Shown here in pieces: positions 21,695 to 34,195 of a stretch of DNA of 64,000 nucleotides (position 1 is the first letter of the stretch; every line of letters starts with the position of its first letter). Both the position numbers and the translations under genes were made by a program. The notes beneath the pieces are model-generated. The model did not search any database. It saw only the letters and a program-made list of their open reading frames with translations, and was not told the origin of the DNA. The stretch lies in assembly GCA_030063045.1 (NCBI GenBank), contig JAQSEB010000059.1, forward strand, positions 2,976,001 through 3,040,000. Reading direction: 5' to 3'. The stretch comes from Pratylenchus scribneri (lineage: Eukaryota; Nematoda; Chromadorea; Rhabditida; Pratylenchidae).

Positions 21695-24589
21695 TTATTT
21701 ATGCTTTTCGGGCAATCCCATTCGTCTTCTCCATTCAGCAGCCTGTTGTTCTTGTTGCCGCATATTCCGGGCGAATAAATCGCGCATATGGCAACTTTTT
21801 GATTTAAATATAGGTATTATTTCCAAAATAATTTTGACCCACTAAATTGCTTGCTTCACATCTCGATTTGAGTCTCCGGTGAACCAAAAAGTCAATAAAT
21901 CCACAACAGCATCATAGTTTTCCCCTGAAATTCATTCCTCAATTCAAATTATTTCTTCCCCAATTCCCCAAAACCAGTTAAATAGCTGAGCAAATTGCAC
22001 AAATAGAAAACAATGCATTGCCAATCCTTCAAATTAATAAATATTTAAATATTCCCACCTTATTAATAAATAAACTGACCGCTGTCAAATTTGCCTCCTT
22101 ATTTGTGTGTGAATCATGATTGTCAAATTGGAGTCCATCCAAATTGATATTATTTGAATCATTGGCCACATTTGATACTTTAATCATTTTCATTTTCAAT
22201 GGACATTCTCCAAATTAACCCAATTTACCTTCATTATTATTCGTTTCCCCTCCCATTTCATCCACATCTTCCAATGATATTCCTCCGTACATTTTTGCAC
22301 ATTTTTCTGTTGTTAAACTGTGCCTTTGCACCATTCCATTGAATGCACTTTCCGGTCGACTTTCATTAATTCCTCCTCCGTTCACATTTTGGCCAACCAC
22401 TTTTTGTCCATCATTTCCCGCATTTTCCCCTTCATTTTTCCATTCCCCTCCTCCCACCGCCAATTCCCCTTCCATTGAACCTTCTCCGCCCCTTGGGTTC
22501 ACTAATTGGTCGACCAATTCCAAATCCTCCCTGTCAATTGCTCCTCCATTTCCAATTCCCCCCACTTCGTCCTCATCCGATTCCGGAATTGGGCCAGTCG
22601 GATTGTCCGGTGAAAAGTGGCCCAATGCTTCGATGAGGGATTTTCGTGAGCAATATGGTTTTTTGATTGATTCCATAAAAGCATTCAACAAATTGACTAA
22701 TTGGTGGTCGTCCATGTCCAAAACCAGTTGATCCACTGTGACCAAACTGAGCTGCTGGAATTTGTTGATCAATGCCTGGTCCTTTTCATAGGGAAATGCG
22801 GAACAACGAGCCAATAAATTGACAATTTGACGGACTTTGAGTTTTCTAAACAATGCATTAAATTGTCCTTTTATCCGAATTTTACCCTTTTGCTGTGAAT
22901 GCATTTCGCCAATTCACTCGAATTGTGCCAAAAGTGCATGAACGGGCATGATGGCCACAAGGAGGTGCATAATGGATTCCATTCTCCTCAAAAACCAGTC
23001 GAAGAAGTCGATCGCCCAGCATATAGAGGAGCTGAAAGGAATGCCCAAAAATATTTACATTATTTGTAAATTTGCCTTTGGAATATGCGCAAATTGACGG
23101 GCCTCCTCATTTGGGAGGAATTGGCGTTGATTTGCCATCAATTGGCGGAGACTGATTCCACCACTGGAGGAATAGAATGCCGAAGGAAGTGCCGTCCCAT
23201 ATTTATGAACGTAGAAGGCAAATTCTGCCAAAAATATTTGCAAAATTGGATTTGATGTAAATCCAACCTTCAATTAAATTAATTTGGTCCACACTTTGAA
23301 TGGAATTTGGTCTGAATTTTACAATAAATCAAATATGGAATGAGAAATATGAGGCCACCTTGCTTCCCGGACTAAATCGATGGCATCACTTGTGTAAAGG
23401 CATTTTGACCAAACAAGGAAACAGGCAATTAAAGTCCCAGTTCTTCCTTTAATTTAAAACAAAATTGAATCATTTCCGAAAATAAATAAAAAATAATGAC
23501 CCAATCCGGCATGGCAATGGATGGCCACACGGCCTGTGAATGGGGATTAAATTGTCATTCGATGGAGACTCAACCTGATCTGAGCGAAAACCAAATGACC
23601 TTGACAATATTCAAAATTGATTGAACTGGCAAAATGCCGAAATCGGGTACAGCAAAATTGTAATAAAAAACTGGGAAAAAGCAATTCATAACAAAAAATG
23701 ATGGGAATGCCTTTTTTGCGCATGAATATTTCCGGATCATATGAGAATCCGGTATGGGAAACCAATGGTGGACCGCAATAATCGTGCTCATTCACACATT
23801 GCAAATTGAATATTGTCTTCACTTTTGCCCTATTATTTGATATAATCAATCAAATTCCCCTACAAACTTTTTGAATTGGCCAATTAAATCGAATTCTTCG
23901 AAAGTTCTTTGGGTTGGTCTGGCCATGGCCAGCAGATTTTCGGTTATCCTAAATGTTAAACAGCCAATTATATGAAATGGACCAACAAATCCAAACCAAT
24001 TGGAAAAAAGTCCTCGAATTGCTTGTTGAGAATCCGTCCAATTGTCCGGATTACAATAAATGCATTTTAGACCCCTGAGGGAAAATATTCAAAATGAAAA
24101 TGTTTTTGAATAAAAACCGGCAATAAAGTTTGCATTTCATGCTTTCCGGCGTCAATTTGATTATTCCCGATCGAATTGTTGAATATTTTGGCCGAATTGG
24201 CACTGCCGTTGATCTGCTCCTTTCCACTTGCTGATCCCCAACAATTCCCCCTTCTCCTTCTCCTCCTTCATTCCTCCTTGCCAATGTGGCATTTTTTGTG
24301 AAAAATCCGCCTCCCCTTGTTTTCCTCCGGCGCACAATTACTCGATTCCTGGCTTTTTCTTCCTCCTCCAATTCTTCTACTATTTTTTCGTCCTCATCCT
24401 GAATTGGCCCATCCTCCTCTCCTCCATCGGTAGTTGCCCCTCTTTCGGCAATATTTTCTGCATTTTTCAAATCAAAATATTAAAATTTTAGGCACAAAAA
24501 TTGCCTTCAATTTGTGAAGAATTTGTCGGTGCATCAATGCCACCCGGCTCCAAAACCAAAGCAGTCCCAGGCGGAGCCGAAATTTCCAT
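21695..24589 (-). CDS. PTPDC1-like protein tyrosine phosphatase
   Basis: Cytosolic dual-specificity-type phosphatase; vertebrate PTPDC1 affects cilium length and cytokinesis. Landmarks in order: an acidic N-terminus, 'CIYCNPDNWTDSQQAIRGL', 'ITENLLAMARPT', 'KTIFNLQCVNEHDYCG', 'TGFSYDPEIFM', 'YYNFAVPDFG', catalytic P-loop 'HCHAGLGRTGT' (HCx5R), 'RPNSIQSVDQ', then a long C-terminal half with helical segments, an acidic Gly-rich linker and an ending 'WRRRMGLPEKHK'. It starts at ATG 24589 ('MEISAPPG'). Three introns need GC donors: 24504-24458, 23710-23671 and 23075-23032. For the second, removal leaves exactly the family spacing between 'FM' and 'YNF'. Closest nematode type is C. elegans F54C8.4-like. 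The C-terminal exons are less certain than the phosphatase domain. Confidence 0.88.
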
Positions 24590-25341
24590 TTCTTTCAAAG
24601 CAAATTCTTTAGACTTTTTTGTTTTTCAAAAAACAAAAAGAAGAATAATAACAAAAAAAGGAGAAAAAGTGAACACCGAACTAAATAAGCAAACAATCCG
24701 CCGGCATTCTCCTCCATCCCTTCCATATTCCCCCTCCCTCCATTCATTCTATTAAAACTATGGCAAATTCACGTAATTCCCGCCTAAGCCGGCTGCCAAT
24801 TTCACCATGGAGATCCATTACAACCCCAATATTACCCCTCCCCCTCCTTATAAACAATTTATTATTCTTTTCGTCATCAAATGGAAAAAATGCAAAAAAT
24901 GGTTTAATTCCAAATAAATATGGATTTACAAAAAAAAATGAATTTAAATGAACAAAGAAAATGAAAGAATTTATCTCTATTTTTGGAAATAATATGTAAA
25001 TTATTTAAATAATAAAAGGGCAATATATGAATTGGGTTTTTCACTTAATATTCCGCTAAATTTTATTCCCATTCCCGGCCATAAATAAAATTGCTATTTA
25101 ATCAACCGCCGACTCTTGAATAAATTCCACATTTATTTGTCACGGCCTACTCTCATTCATTGCTCATTTTTTGGTCCAAAAATCAATTCTAAATAAAAAA
25201 TGAGCATTTTCTGCATGTCAGTGTCAAATTAAAATGGATATTTTACGCCCTTTGATGTTGGTACCACCTCGCCAATTCAAAACAATTCATATAAAAGGAA
25301 AAGTAATAATAATTTAAAAATAAATATTTTATTATTCAAAA
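24590..25341. other. Intergenic, divergent promoters
   Basis: Separates the phosphatase (-) and nuclear receptor (+) genes. Both promoters should lie here. Small open frames are unsupported. No RNA gene seen. Confidence 0.5.
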
Positions 25342-26908
25342 ATGCAGTCTTCTCCGACAAATTGCCGCCAAAGGCATCTCCGTCTCCCAGTGGATTGCCC
25401 AATTTGTGGTCGTCCATCCCTTTACAGTTATTACGGTGCCAGATGCTGCGAATGTAAGCAAAATATTCCCCACATTATTCCTCACCCCAACATTTTCAAA
25501 GGCTGCAAACAATTCTTTCGACGAATTATCGTCAAGCAAATTGATTCGGGAAATTGCATAAAAGGGGGCGATTGCCAAATTCAAAATGGTCAGCCAATCC
25601 CCATTTAATTCAAATTGAATTTAATTGAAATGAATTGAAGGAATTCGATGCAACATTTGTCGGCTTGATCGATGCCTTCAGGCGGGAATGGACCCTTTAC
25701 AAGTGAATGTTCAAAATTCGGAAAATTATGGCCGATTCCTGATAAAATTGATGCAACGAAGGGAATATAACAAAATAAAATAGTAAAAAAGGAAAAATAA
25801 TAAAAAAATGGAAAATATTAGTGAGGAATTTATTTTGGATTCTGAATTGAAAATGATGGATTCTGCCACCGGTGAATGTTCTTTCCTTGATTCCCTCCTT
25901 TTCCTTGAGAATAAACAGCGAAGAGTTTGGAATTCAATCAGCGAATTGCCAATTTCATATTTGGAAAGATTCAATTCCATTGAAGAATTTTTGCGATATC
26001 CGGGAAATATTCTGGCCAAAGCCGAACAATTTCCGGTTATTTTGCATTTTTTTGCTGTATTAAAATAATTCGCAGGAAAATGTCTCAACAAATTGGAACA
26101 AGGAAAATTATAGAGCAAAATGTGAGCAATTTGGCATTGCAATTCCCGAAAATTTTGCATGTCTTGCCATTGATCGATTTTTGCTCGTGGAAATGGCAAA
26201 AACTTTGCCATTTTTTCGGCGATTGGATTTGAAAGATCAAGCAAGTTATTTTGGTCTGCAAAATTGTGTGAAATGGGACATTATTTAGATTTCCCTTCTA
26301 CGCCACATTTCAATGCCGGTGGGCATTTTACTGAATGCTTTTTATTCGGCTTCAATGGGCGCCGACACATGGACTCGGGCAAATGGATTAACATTCATTA
26401 GTGGATATTTGGAAAATAAAAGATTTAATGGGATTGGCAGGTCATAATTATATATTAAATATTATTAATTCCATTTTTTTCACAGAATTTGTGCTTTAAG
26501 TCGAAAAAAACTTTGTACGAGTGTGGCACAAGTGAAAAAAGCAGAATTGGGGAGAGAAGAATTCGTCCTTTTGATGGTCATTTTATATTCAAGTTCAAGT
26601 AAGAATATCCCCCAATTTAAATTTAATCGGATTATTCAGCCTCTGAAAATCTTTCCAAAATAGCCAAGGAGCTTTTGTATTCTGAATCCGTCCGGCATTC
26701 ACGTTCATTGCTCAAATTCCTTCAGGAAAAATTTGGACCCGGAAGGGGGGCGGCCAAATATGCGGAATGCATTCATTTGGTTGAATTAATTTGGGACATT
26801 GAATATATTGTTCAAATGTTAATAACATATTTGGATACATTCAATTTAAACCAGGCAAAATTGATGAAACCTTCCACAATTCCAAAAGCATTGATGGCAA
26901 TTCTTTAA
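25342..26908 (+). CDS. Nuclear hormone receptor (divergent nematode type)
   Basis: Ligand-regulated transcription factor. The DNA-binding domain starts at residue about 19: 'CPICGRPSLYSYYGARCCE', then the P-box region 'CKQFFRR' after a 51-nt intron, and zinc finger 2 with 'CIKGGDCQIQNG' and 'CNICRLDRCLQAGM'. The ligand-binding domain carries the signature 'LPFFRRLDLKDQISLLRH' and 'LLNAFYS', then helical segments to 'PKALMAIL' at 26908. About 400 residues. The intron 26241-26288 has a perfect GC donor (CAA|GCAAGT), and its removal is needed to make the signature continuous. The splice gives Cys where most receptors have Gly in the P-box 'CEGCK'. The LBD has no obvious acidic AF-2 helix. It belongs to the large nematode supplementary NHR class; ligand unknown. 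Confidence 0.9.
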
Positions 26909-27233
26909 TTTTAAATTATTTTCACACTCTCAATATCAATATATTATATTCCCCTTTTATTTGGGCCAATAACAATTTTATTTTTTGTTAAATACAATTT
27001 CATTTTTGAATTATATTTTTATTCCAATATTTTGGTGGATAATAAAAAATACCAAAATTTTACTTTAAAAATCATTAAATCAAATATGATAAGAAAAATT
27101 CAAAAATGCATCCGATTTAATTCTAATTTATTGGTTTGGTCAAATAATAAGTAAATACAATTTATTTTTTGAAAAAGAGATCACAAATCAACAATTCCAC
27201 TTTTTGTTCCATGAATTAATCCAGTTCATTAAT
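26909..27233. other. Intergenic between convergent genes
   Basis: AT-rich 3' regions of the nuclear receptor (+) and PIG-K (-). Nothing else seen. Confidence 0.5.
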
Positions 27234-28584
27234 TCAAAGTGTGGACCAATCGAATTGGAAATGTTTGGCATTGATGGGGCGAACATATCGACGGGCGCCG
27301 AAAAAGTCGGTGACCCGAACTCGATCCAACGGCTTTTCATATAAATCGGTCCTCAGACCAACTGTTGAAATGCATTTTGAACGGTCACAATACTTCAATT
27401 GGAATTGGTGAAAATTAAATTGGGTTCCCCAAAATTACCCCAATAAATTCGGCCATCGAAGTATTCGACTTCAAAGCCAATACCCTTTGGTCCAAGAATT
27501 GTTGCATATAATAGGCATATCTTTGAAATGAATTAAAGTGGTCAATTCCATTCCAATCAAATATTAAAATATACCGACCGATCAATCACATAAACTCCAA
27601 TTGTCCGATCAACATGATGGGAAAGGGAATCCTCGCCAACCTGCCATTTTAATTAATTTATTTATTCTGATTAAATGCCAACAAGACTGGAGGAAGTGGC
27701 CAACACTTTTGGGGAATATATTCGCTGGTACATGGATTCACTCTGGCAAGTGTCCGCAATGAATAATAATTCATTATATCTATTTTAATATTCATATTTA
27801 TATTCCAAATTGAGTGGTTATTAAAACTGATTTTGTTGCCACATTGTTTCGATGGCATCCGCCACATCCTGATTCGTCAATTCCTCCGCATCCTGGAATT
27901 TGAGGAATCCATCGCCCCCGTGGCCGGTCAAATAAATTAGCACATTGCTTTGACTGTCACTTAGCAAACGCCTTATTATAAAATGGGGATATTAAGGTGG
28001 ATATGTTTTGGGCCAACCAACTTATTCCTGGGGATGTTTGGAGGCAATCGGCCGGTGAGAAGTCGGACCAAATTTTCGGCTGTCACCTCATATCCCCTAT
28101 AGTCAACTTCGGTATCCTCCAAGAATAAATTCCGATGGGAATGGGCATTGTTGAAAATGGATGCTATTTTTGGGGATAAATTCCATTGGGAAATGAGGCA
28201 AAACCTGGGGATGGATTTCGAGCATTGCAGGGAATATTATCGGCCAACATTAAAATTATATTGCTGCAAATCATTCAATTCAAATTCTCATTTTTCAATT
28301 CCATTTTTACCTATCCGGCAATCCCAATCTTTTCAATGATTTATAGAGTGAAAGAACATTGGCCACATGGCGATAATTGAACCAAAAACGAGATGAACAA
28401 ACCAAAATTGCCCTTCACAAAATTAAAATTCACAGGGAAATTTGCCCAAAAAATGATCAAACCAATTATTTGTGTGGGTCGAAGCTGTGAAGAAATCATC
28501 CACATTTTTTGAGCAATTACAAATTTGAATTAAACAAAGAACAAAAACGGCCAAAAATGAATAAATTTCCATTTGGATTAACAT
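27234..28584 (-). CDS. PIGK: GPI-anchor transamidase catalytic subunit (PIG-K/GPI8)
   Basis: C13 cysteine protease of the ER GPI-transamidase complex: it cleaves the C-terminal signal and attaches the GPI anchor. It starts at ATG 28584 with a signal peptide ('[15 protein letters not shown]'), then '[20 protein letters not shown]', '[16 protein letters not shown]', '[14 protein letters not shown]', catalytic His in '[15 protein letters not shown]', catalytic Cys in '[14 protein letters not shown]', '[10 protein letters not shown]', '[12 protein letters not shown]' and '[13 protein letters not shown]'. About 340 residues. The frame ends at 'FQFDWSTL' with no hydrophobic C-terminal segment, whereas human and yeast proteins end in a membrane helix. 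A further exon could exist, but none was found before the next gene. All introns are short GT-AG. Confidence 0.93.
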
Positions 28585-29603
28585 TAAAAAGATATATTTG
28601 TGAATTAATATTAGTTAGTGAATTGGTTGGGAGGTCATTCCATTTTGGCGAGGAGAGAGGAATTCGACGGAAAGCCAAATTAAAAATTACAAATAATTAT
28701 TCCATTTTCGGGCAAAACAAGCGGATAATTTTGAATTTGATGTAGGTGAAAGAATAATCTGGATTTAGGATTAAAATTTGCCAAGTTTATGCCCAAAAAA
28801 GGAAAAGGAAAAACATGAAAATTTCATCCTTTTAAAAATTGTGAAATTTAATACCATTCAATGGCCCTAAACTTTTTTCTCCAAGATGACACTAAATTTA
28901 GGTATATTAAATGAATGAAGTGGCAACATTATGAATTATTATTGCGTTAAAATTGGGTATATATAAATATCAGAAAAACAAATTTGAGAGAATGAGGGAA
29001 ATCTCCCCTATGGCATTTTAGTTTTTTCATTGGCCAAAACATTCAATCCATGTTCCCTTTCCATCCATTCAGTTCAGCATATCTATGTATTATCCATTAA
29101 CTATTACTGATTGAATTAGGAAGGTAGGGCAGGGGCTTCATCCCTGGCAAATTAATAAGCCAATTGGGGCACTAGTTGAGGCGTACCGTGTATCCCAATG
29201 TTGATCATCTTTCGAACACTTTTCACATCATTCAAATTCATTCATTCGAGGATTGTTCATAGAAAAGTTGGAATTGGAAATTTGAAATTTGTTTACCCCT
29301 CCCACTCCACAGAATGTCTAGTCAATCAACATTTTCACTCTTTTTTTTAATCCTAAAATAAATATTCAATTCACTGATGATTTTTTGTCATTTCTTGGCC
29401 AAAAAATAAACCCACATTTAATTCTCTTTTGATCTTTGCGGGGCGGGCACACCAAAATGGGTGAGGAATATTTGCATTGATGGGCGGAGGCCAAAAATGG
29501 TCAGAATTTTGGCAGAAATTTATTTTTAAGATTTGACCATTTTAAAAAATTTTGAATTTTCCATTGCTTAAAACAATTTTACAATTAGAATATTATTGGG
29601 AAA
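28585..29603. other. Intergenic, divergent
   Basis: About 1 kb between PIG-K (-) and a membrane protein gene (+). AT-rich. A 78-codon frame at 28509-28745 is an unsupported shadow. No RNA gene or repeat was recognised. Confidence 0.5.
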
Positions 29604-31869
29604 ATGTTCATTTTCTGCAAAAAATTGCTCAAATTTGGGAATAGTCGACGATGGCATTCATTCATTCCTGCTGGCCCATGGCTTCTGAATTTGTCCATTT
29701 CATTGCTTTTTATGATCATTTTCATGTTTCTCATTGTCCGAACCAATTTTGCCCTTCTCATTTATTATGACATTGTTTGTCCCAATCATTCCCCCTCCCC
29801 ACCTTAATTTGTACTTTATTAGTCAATTTTGGTGCTCATCCTCACCTCAATTTGCTTTATGTGCACTTTTCTCCTCCAAATGCGCGGAGGATTGCCAAAA
29901 TTGCCAAAACAATTGGTCATCCCCCATCCAACATATATTTGCCTTCTTGCCCTCACAATTTGTGTTTCCATTGGATATTGCTACATTTTTGTGCCAAAAT
30001 CATCAATTTTTGCTTATATTCCATTATTATTTTTTCAGGTATTAAAATTGGCATTGTTTGGATGCGATAAGGCGGTTGAGGCCAGGGATTTGCCACATTT
30101 ATTGTTGGATTCGGCCCAAAGATTGGCAATTGCCATTTTCGCCGTCATTTCCTTTGTTTATATCATCCAAAGGTCCATCCATTCTATTTAAATTATTTAT
30201 ACCCCTTTCAGGGCCCATATTGGCTCTTTGAATTCTTCATTGGACATTTTCACCAGAAATTTCACAAATTGCGTTTTTGGCATTCTTTGGATTCGTTTCC
30301 TCCTCCTCAAGGGATATTTCACCATTGAGGTCAAAATCAAAATTGATTCAATTTTGTTCATTTTTTGGAATATTTTAGCAATTTTGTCGAGATGACCTAA
30401 ATGTGACTTCAATCGTCAAGGATTTTTGTCCTCCATATATGTTTGTGCCAATGGCAATGTCAAAATAATCCCAAATTTAGTAAAAATGGTTTCCAATGCA
30501 AAAGTGAAGATCTCCGTCCGGAACAATTAATTTGGAATCGACTCCATTATGGCCTACTCAAATCCACCGTCGTCACCAGCGCATCCGAATTTTTCCCTGT
30601 CCTTTTGGTCGCACATTGGTCAGGAAAATGAAATGCACAAAATTATTTGTTAATATTTTTGGTAGGTTGGCTTGCGGAAAAGCCGAAAAAGTGATGCGAA
30701 AATTGACAACAAAAATGAATGTAAAATAAATATTAATTAATTAATTAATTTAATTCCCAGAATCAATCAAATTGTAAAATTGAATTTGCCCTGAAAATGG
30801 CCAATGCCGATGCCAATGCCGTGGGCGATTCGGGCAGTATTTGTTCGGCCACCCTGATGATGTCCTCCATTTTGGTTCGTCGCACTCTTCGATTGATGGC
30901 ATTCACTTTTGGCTTAATGGGAATTTGCCTTTGGCTTCTTTCCTTCTTCAATTATATTCATGACCTACATCACAGTAAATTTACGGATGCCCAGGATGGA
31001 ATGGAAGTGTTCACTTCCATCATTCGATTCGCCTTTTTCGCTATTGTATATTTCCCCCGCCCACTTTTTCCCTTCATTCTTAATTTCCTTCAGCTTTTCC
31101 TTTGGGTCAAAAAAGTGCCCAATCGTGAATTGGATTTGCACCACCGGGCCGAATCCAGAGGCGATCGAGTCCTCATTTTCTGCAGTTTGGCTTTTCTTTC
31201 ACTCGAAACAATTTTTGACATTTCCGAATTGTTGATTTTCTCGGCCGGAGGGAAAAGGAGCAAAATTGTGATTAAATTTATGGACATTATTGTGGACATT
31301 TTTTCATTGGTAATTTTTTTTGGAGAATAAATATTAATTTTATTTTAATATTTTGAGGGTGCCAAATGGCTTGAAGCATTTTCCCTTCGCAAAATAATTG
31401 CACTAAAGAGGGATTATCTTCTTCAATTTGGTGGCATTCTTCCATTCATTGTTTTTGGTTGCATCATTTTTAATTTTGCTGATTTTTCGATGACTTATTT
31501 TTACATTGAAGACCAAAAGCATCATTTGACTGTAAATTAGGCCAAATTGAACTAATTTATTAAATTTTAAAGGAAATTATTGAAAGTTTGGAACACAATG
31601 ATGCATTTGTGCTGATTGGGGTGGCCGGACGAATTTTATTCACCGCAAATTACCTTTACACATTTACAAGTGCCCTCATTTGGATTGATGTTTTGATGAG
31701 GTAGAGAATTATTATTAATAATAAAATATATTATTTATTGAAAAGATATCATCATTCTGGCTTTTTTGTACTTGGCAAATCAAAAAATACATCGAATGAA
31801 ATGAATACTACGAAAATGAGAATGGAGGAAGGAGAGAATGAGAATTTGGATTATGATAGTGATTTTTAA
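29604..31869 (+). CDS. Polytopic membrane protein, unknown
   Basis: Not recognised with confidence. Assembled from short exons: N-terminal TM ('LLNLSISLLFMIIFMFLIV'), then 'SILVLILTSICFMCTFLLQM', further TM segments around 29930-30170, a loop exon with several Cys ('CPPY', 'GFQCKSED') and 'VTSASEFFPVLLVAHWL'. A large exon (30771-31311) has three or four TM helices, followed by 'LLQFGGILPFIVFGCIIF' and a last helix in 'LFTANYLYTFTSALIWIDV'. An acidic cytosolic tail ends at 31869. About 590 residues and about 10-12 TM helices. It may be a nematode channel or transporter; an otopetrin-like relation was considered but not shown. The 40-nt intron near 30440-30480 is preferred over a 22-nt alternative. 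Confidence 0.7.
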
Positions 31870-32636
31870 TCAATTTATTTGTCAACAACTATTTATGAAA
31901 ATATTTATCAAAATAAAAATTGGCCCAGAAAATTATGGCAAAAATAATGAAAAATGCCGATTTTGGCCTAGCAATTTTTTGTCCACATTTTTTTTTTTGA
32001 AATTTTTGTCAAATCTACTAATTCCTTTTAGGAAATCCAACTCATCCAATCAGCTTCCTTCACAATTATACCAAATTTGTTCAAATTTATTGGCCCAAAT
32101 TTCGTTTCACCAATTATTGAATTATGGGAGAGAAAACAGAAAAAGCGAAATTACAAAACGATGTTGAGATCATAGAGCAACATTTTCAATAATTAAATTA
32201 TCCAAAAATTGTTCAATATTTGTCATTTACTTTGTTAATAATTGGGTACATATTTCATATCCAATCGGCACTTTTTTATTAAATTATTTTCAATGTGCAA
32301 AAATGCAAATGAAAATTAAATTATTTCTGAATTTGGCACATTTCTCCTCGTGATGGATGGATGGAGGCAACATATTTGGCATTAATATGAATAAAACACA
32401 AAATTTTCTCTTGGAATTTATTTAATTTTTACAGAATTAATGCAGTAACCGGATAGAAAACCATTCAAAATTTATTGAAAAATGATATTTTTGGATACTG
32501 ATTTTTAGCATTTAATTCAAAAATACCACCTGCTCTTTTGGCATTAACATTTCCAATTGTATTGGAAATTTTATTTGAATACTTTGCCGGCTTTATTGTC
32601 TCCATCCATTTGGCATTAATCCACTTTTTCATTCCC
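31870..32636. other. Intergenic / 5' leader of GPCR
   Basis: AT-rich. After an acceptor-like TTTTTAG (about 32508) the frame of the GPCR is open for some 40 codons upstream of the chosen ATG and is hydrophobic, so the true start could lie further 5'. No other gene seen. Confidence 0.45.
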
Positions 32637-33961
32637 ATGACCAATCAAAGTGCAGATCCAAATAATTTGGTAAGGCAACATTTGGCCCTTTTATTTTTGT
32701 AAAATTCATATTCAGCTTTATGCCTATTATAAGGATGCTGGACCAAATTCGGCACTGATTGTCCCAGCTGTTTTGATGAATATTGCCGGATTACCCGGAA
32801 TATTTGCAAATTTGCTCCTCATTTTGGTCACTTGGCGTAGAAGGTGAATTCCTTTCATTTCCCTCTTTTGTATTTATCATTTTCAGCACAATGCGCGGAT
32901 CAGCCAATTATTTGTTGGCTTTGACCGCATTCTTTGAAATTTTGCACCAATCTGCCCATTTCCTTTTCCTCTTCATCGCCCTCAGCGGCATCAATTTCAT
33001 TTCCTATTCCACCGCACTTCATTTCCAAATTCATTCCATTTTTGGCGTTACCGCCGCCCAAACCGTAATGATGTCCACAGCCGCCGATCGACTTCTTTCC
33101 GTTCTCATGCCCTGGAGGTGAATTCTGGATACATTTTATAATCAGTACAATTATTTCCTCATCAGTTATGAATTCATTAATGGCTTTTTCTATTTATTTG
33201 GCCACACTTTGTTGGCCGTTTGCTGTGGTGGATGGATGGCATGGAATGCTGTGGAATTTGCCTCAAAATATCCAGAATTACACGTCACCGGCTATATCAG
33301 CGATCTCCTTGTGATGGACATGGAAGTGATGTTCAAATTTATTTTGGCCCTTTGTGCCCTAAACATCATTCTTTATGCACTCGTTTGGGCCATTGTTCGA
33401 TTCGCCCCAATCGGAGGTTGATTTAGTGTTCCCTTTCCTTTCTTAATTCATTGTTTTCAGCCGGAACTGAACAAAGCAATCAGCGGAATGCAAAATTGTT
33501 CAAATCCCTCGTGGTCATTGTGCTCATTGTCATTGGTGGTTATATGATTAACAATTTGTGTAGATTGGTCATTAACAAAGTATTCACCCTGGATGATGTT
33601 CAAGTTTGGTCGGTGAATGTTTTTGGTGGAATTCTCCTCAACATTGGTGCCTCTGCCGAAACCCCAACTCTTTACATATTCAGGCAAAATTTATTTTAGT
33701 CAATGTGTTGAGAATATTTCAAACAAATTTAGCACTGATTATCGAAAGGCAATCAACCAAGAATTGGCCAATTTTTTGTGCATTTCTAAGCAAAATAATT
33801 CAAAAACGACGGTCATTTCCATGAGTCATCATCATCAATCTTTTGGGGGCACTTTAAGGCCGATTGCAACGAAAAATTCCATTTTTGTGTCGACAAATCC
33901 GTCGACAATGGCCACAAATCGAGAAAGACTGCACAATTTGAGAAAAAATTGGATGACATAA
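32637..33961 (+). CDS. Serpentine receptor, srsx-like GPCR
   Basis: Seven-TM G-protein-coupled receptor, probably a neuropeptide or chemosensory receptor of the nematode srsx class. The chosen start gives a short N-terminus with an N-glycosylation site (NQS). TM helices: 1 'VLMNIAGLPGIFANLLLILV', 2 'NYLLALTAFFEILHQ', 3 'GVTAAQTVMMSTAADRLLSV' (DRL in place of DRY), 4 'TLLAVCCGGWMAWNAV', 5 'FKFILALCALNIILYALVW', 6 'SLVVIVLIVIGGYMINNL', 7 'FGGILLNIGASAETPTLYIF'. The join to the tail 'STDYRKAINQE', typical for srsx receptors, needs a GC-AG intron at 33684-33732; no GT donor keeps the frame open. The tail is Ser/Thr-rich. About 330 residues. Confidence 0.85.
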
Positions 33962-34195
33962 AAATGAATGAATGAATTTTTCATTTTTATTAAATATGTG
34001 ACCATTGAAGAGAAGGCCCATTTTATTGACAAAAATTTGCATATTTTGCACATTTACCCAAAAGCAAATCAGCTGGAATGTATCCCCCATTTTTCATCAT
34101 TTTCCCCCGATAAATTCTTTGATCTTTTCCTTTCCGTCATTTCCAAATTTATTCGAATCAAAAATTTGGCCAATAAATTATAAAAATATGCTCTA

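Noticed and set aside
22339..22731. 130-codon Pro/Ser-rich frame on the + strand
   Set aside because: Shadow of the acidic Gly-rich linker of the phosphatase on the - strand.
23671..23692. A 22-nt GT-AG alternative to the GC-AG intron in the phosphatase
   Set aside because: It would add residues that break the conserved spacing before 'YNF'; the GC-AG reading fits the family length exactly.
30459..30480. A 22-nt candidate intron in the polytopic protein gene
   Set aside because: A donor 19 nt upstream gives a normal 40-nt intron in the correct phase.
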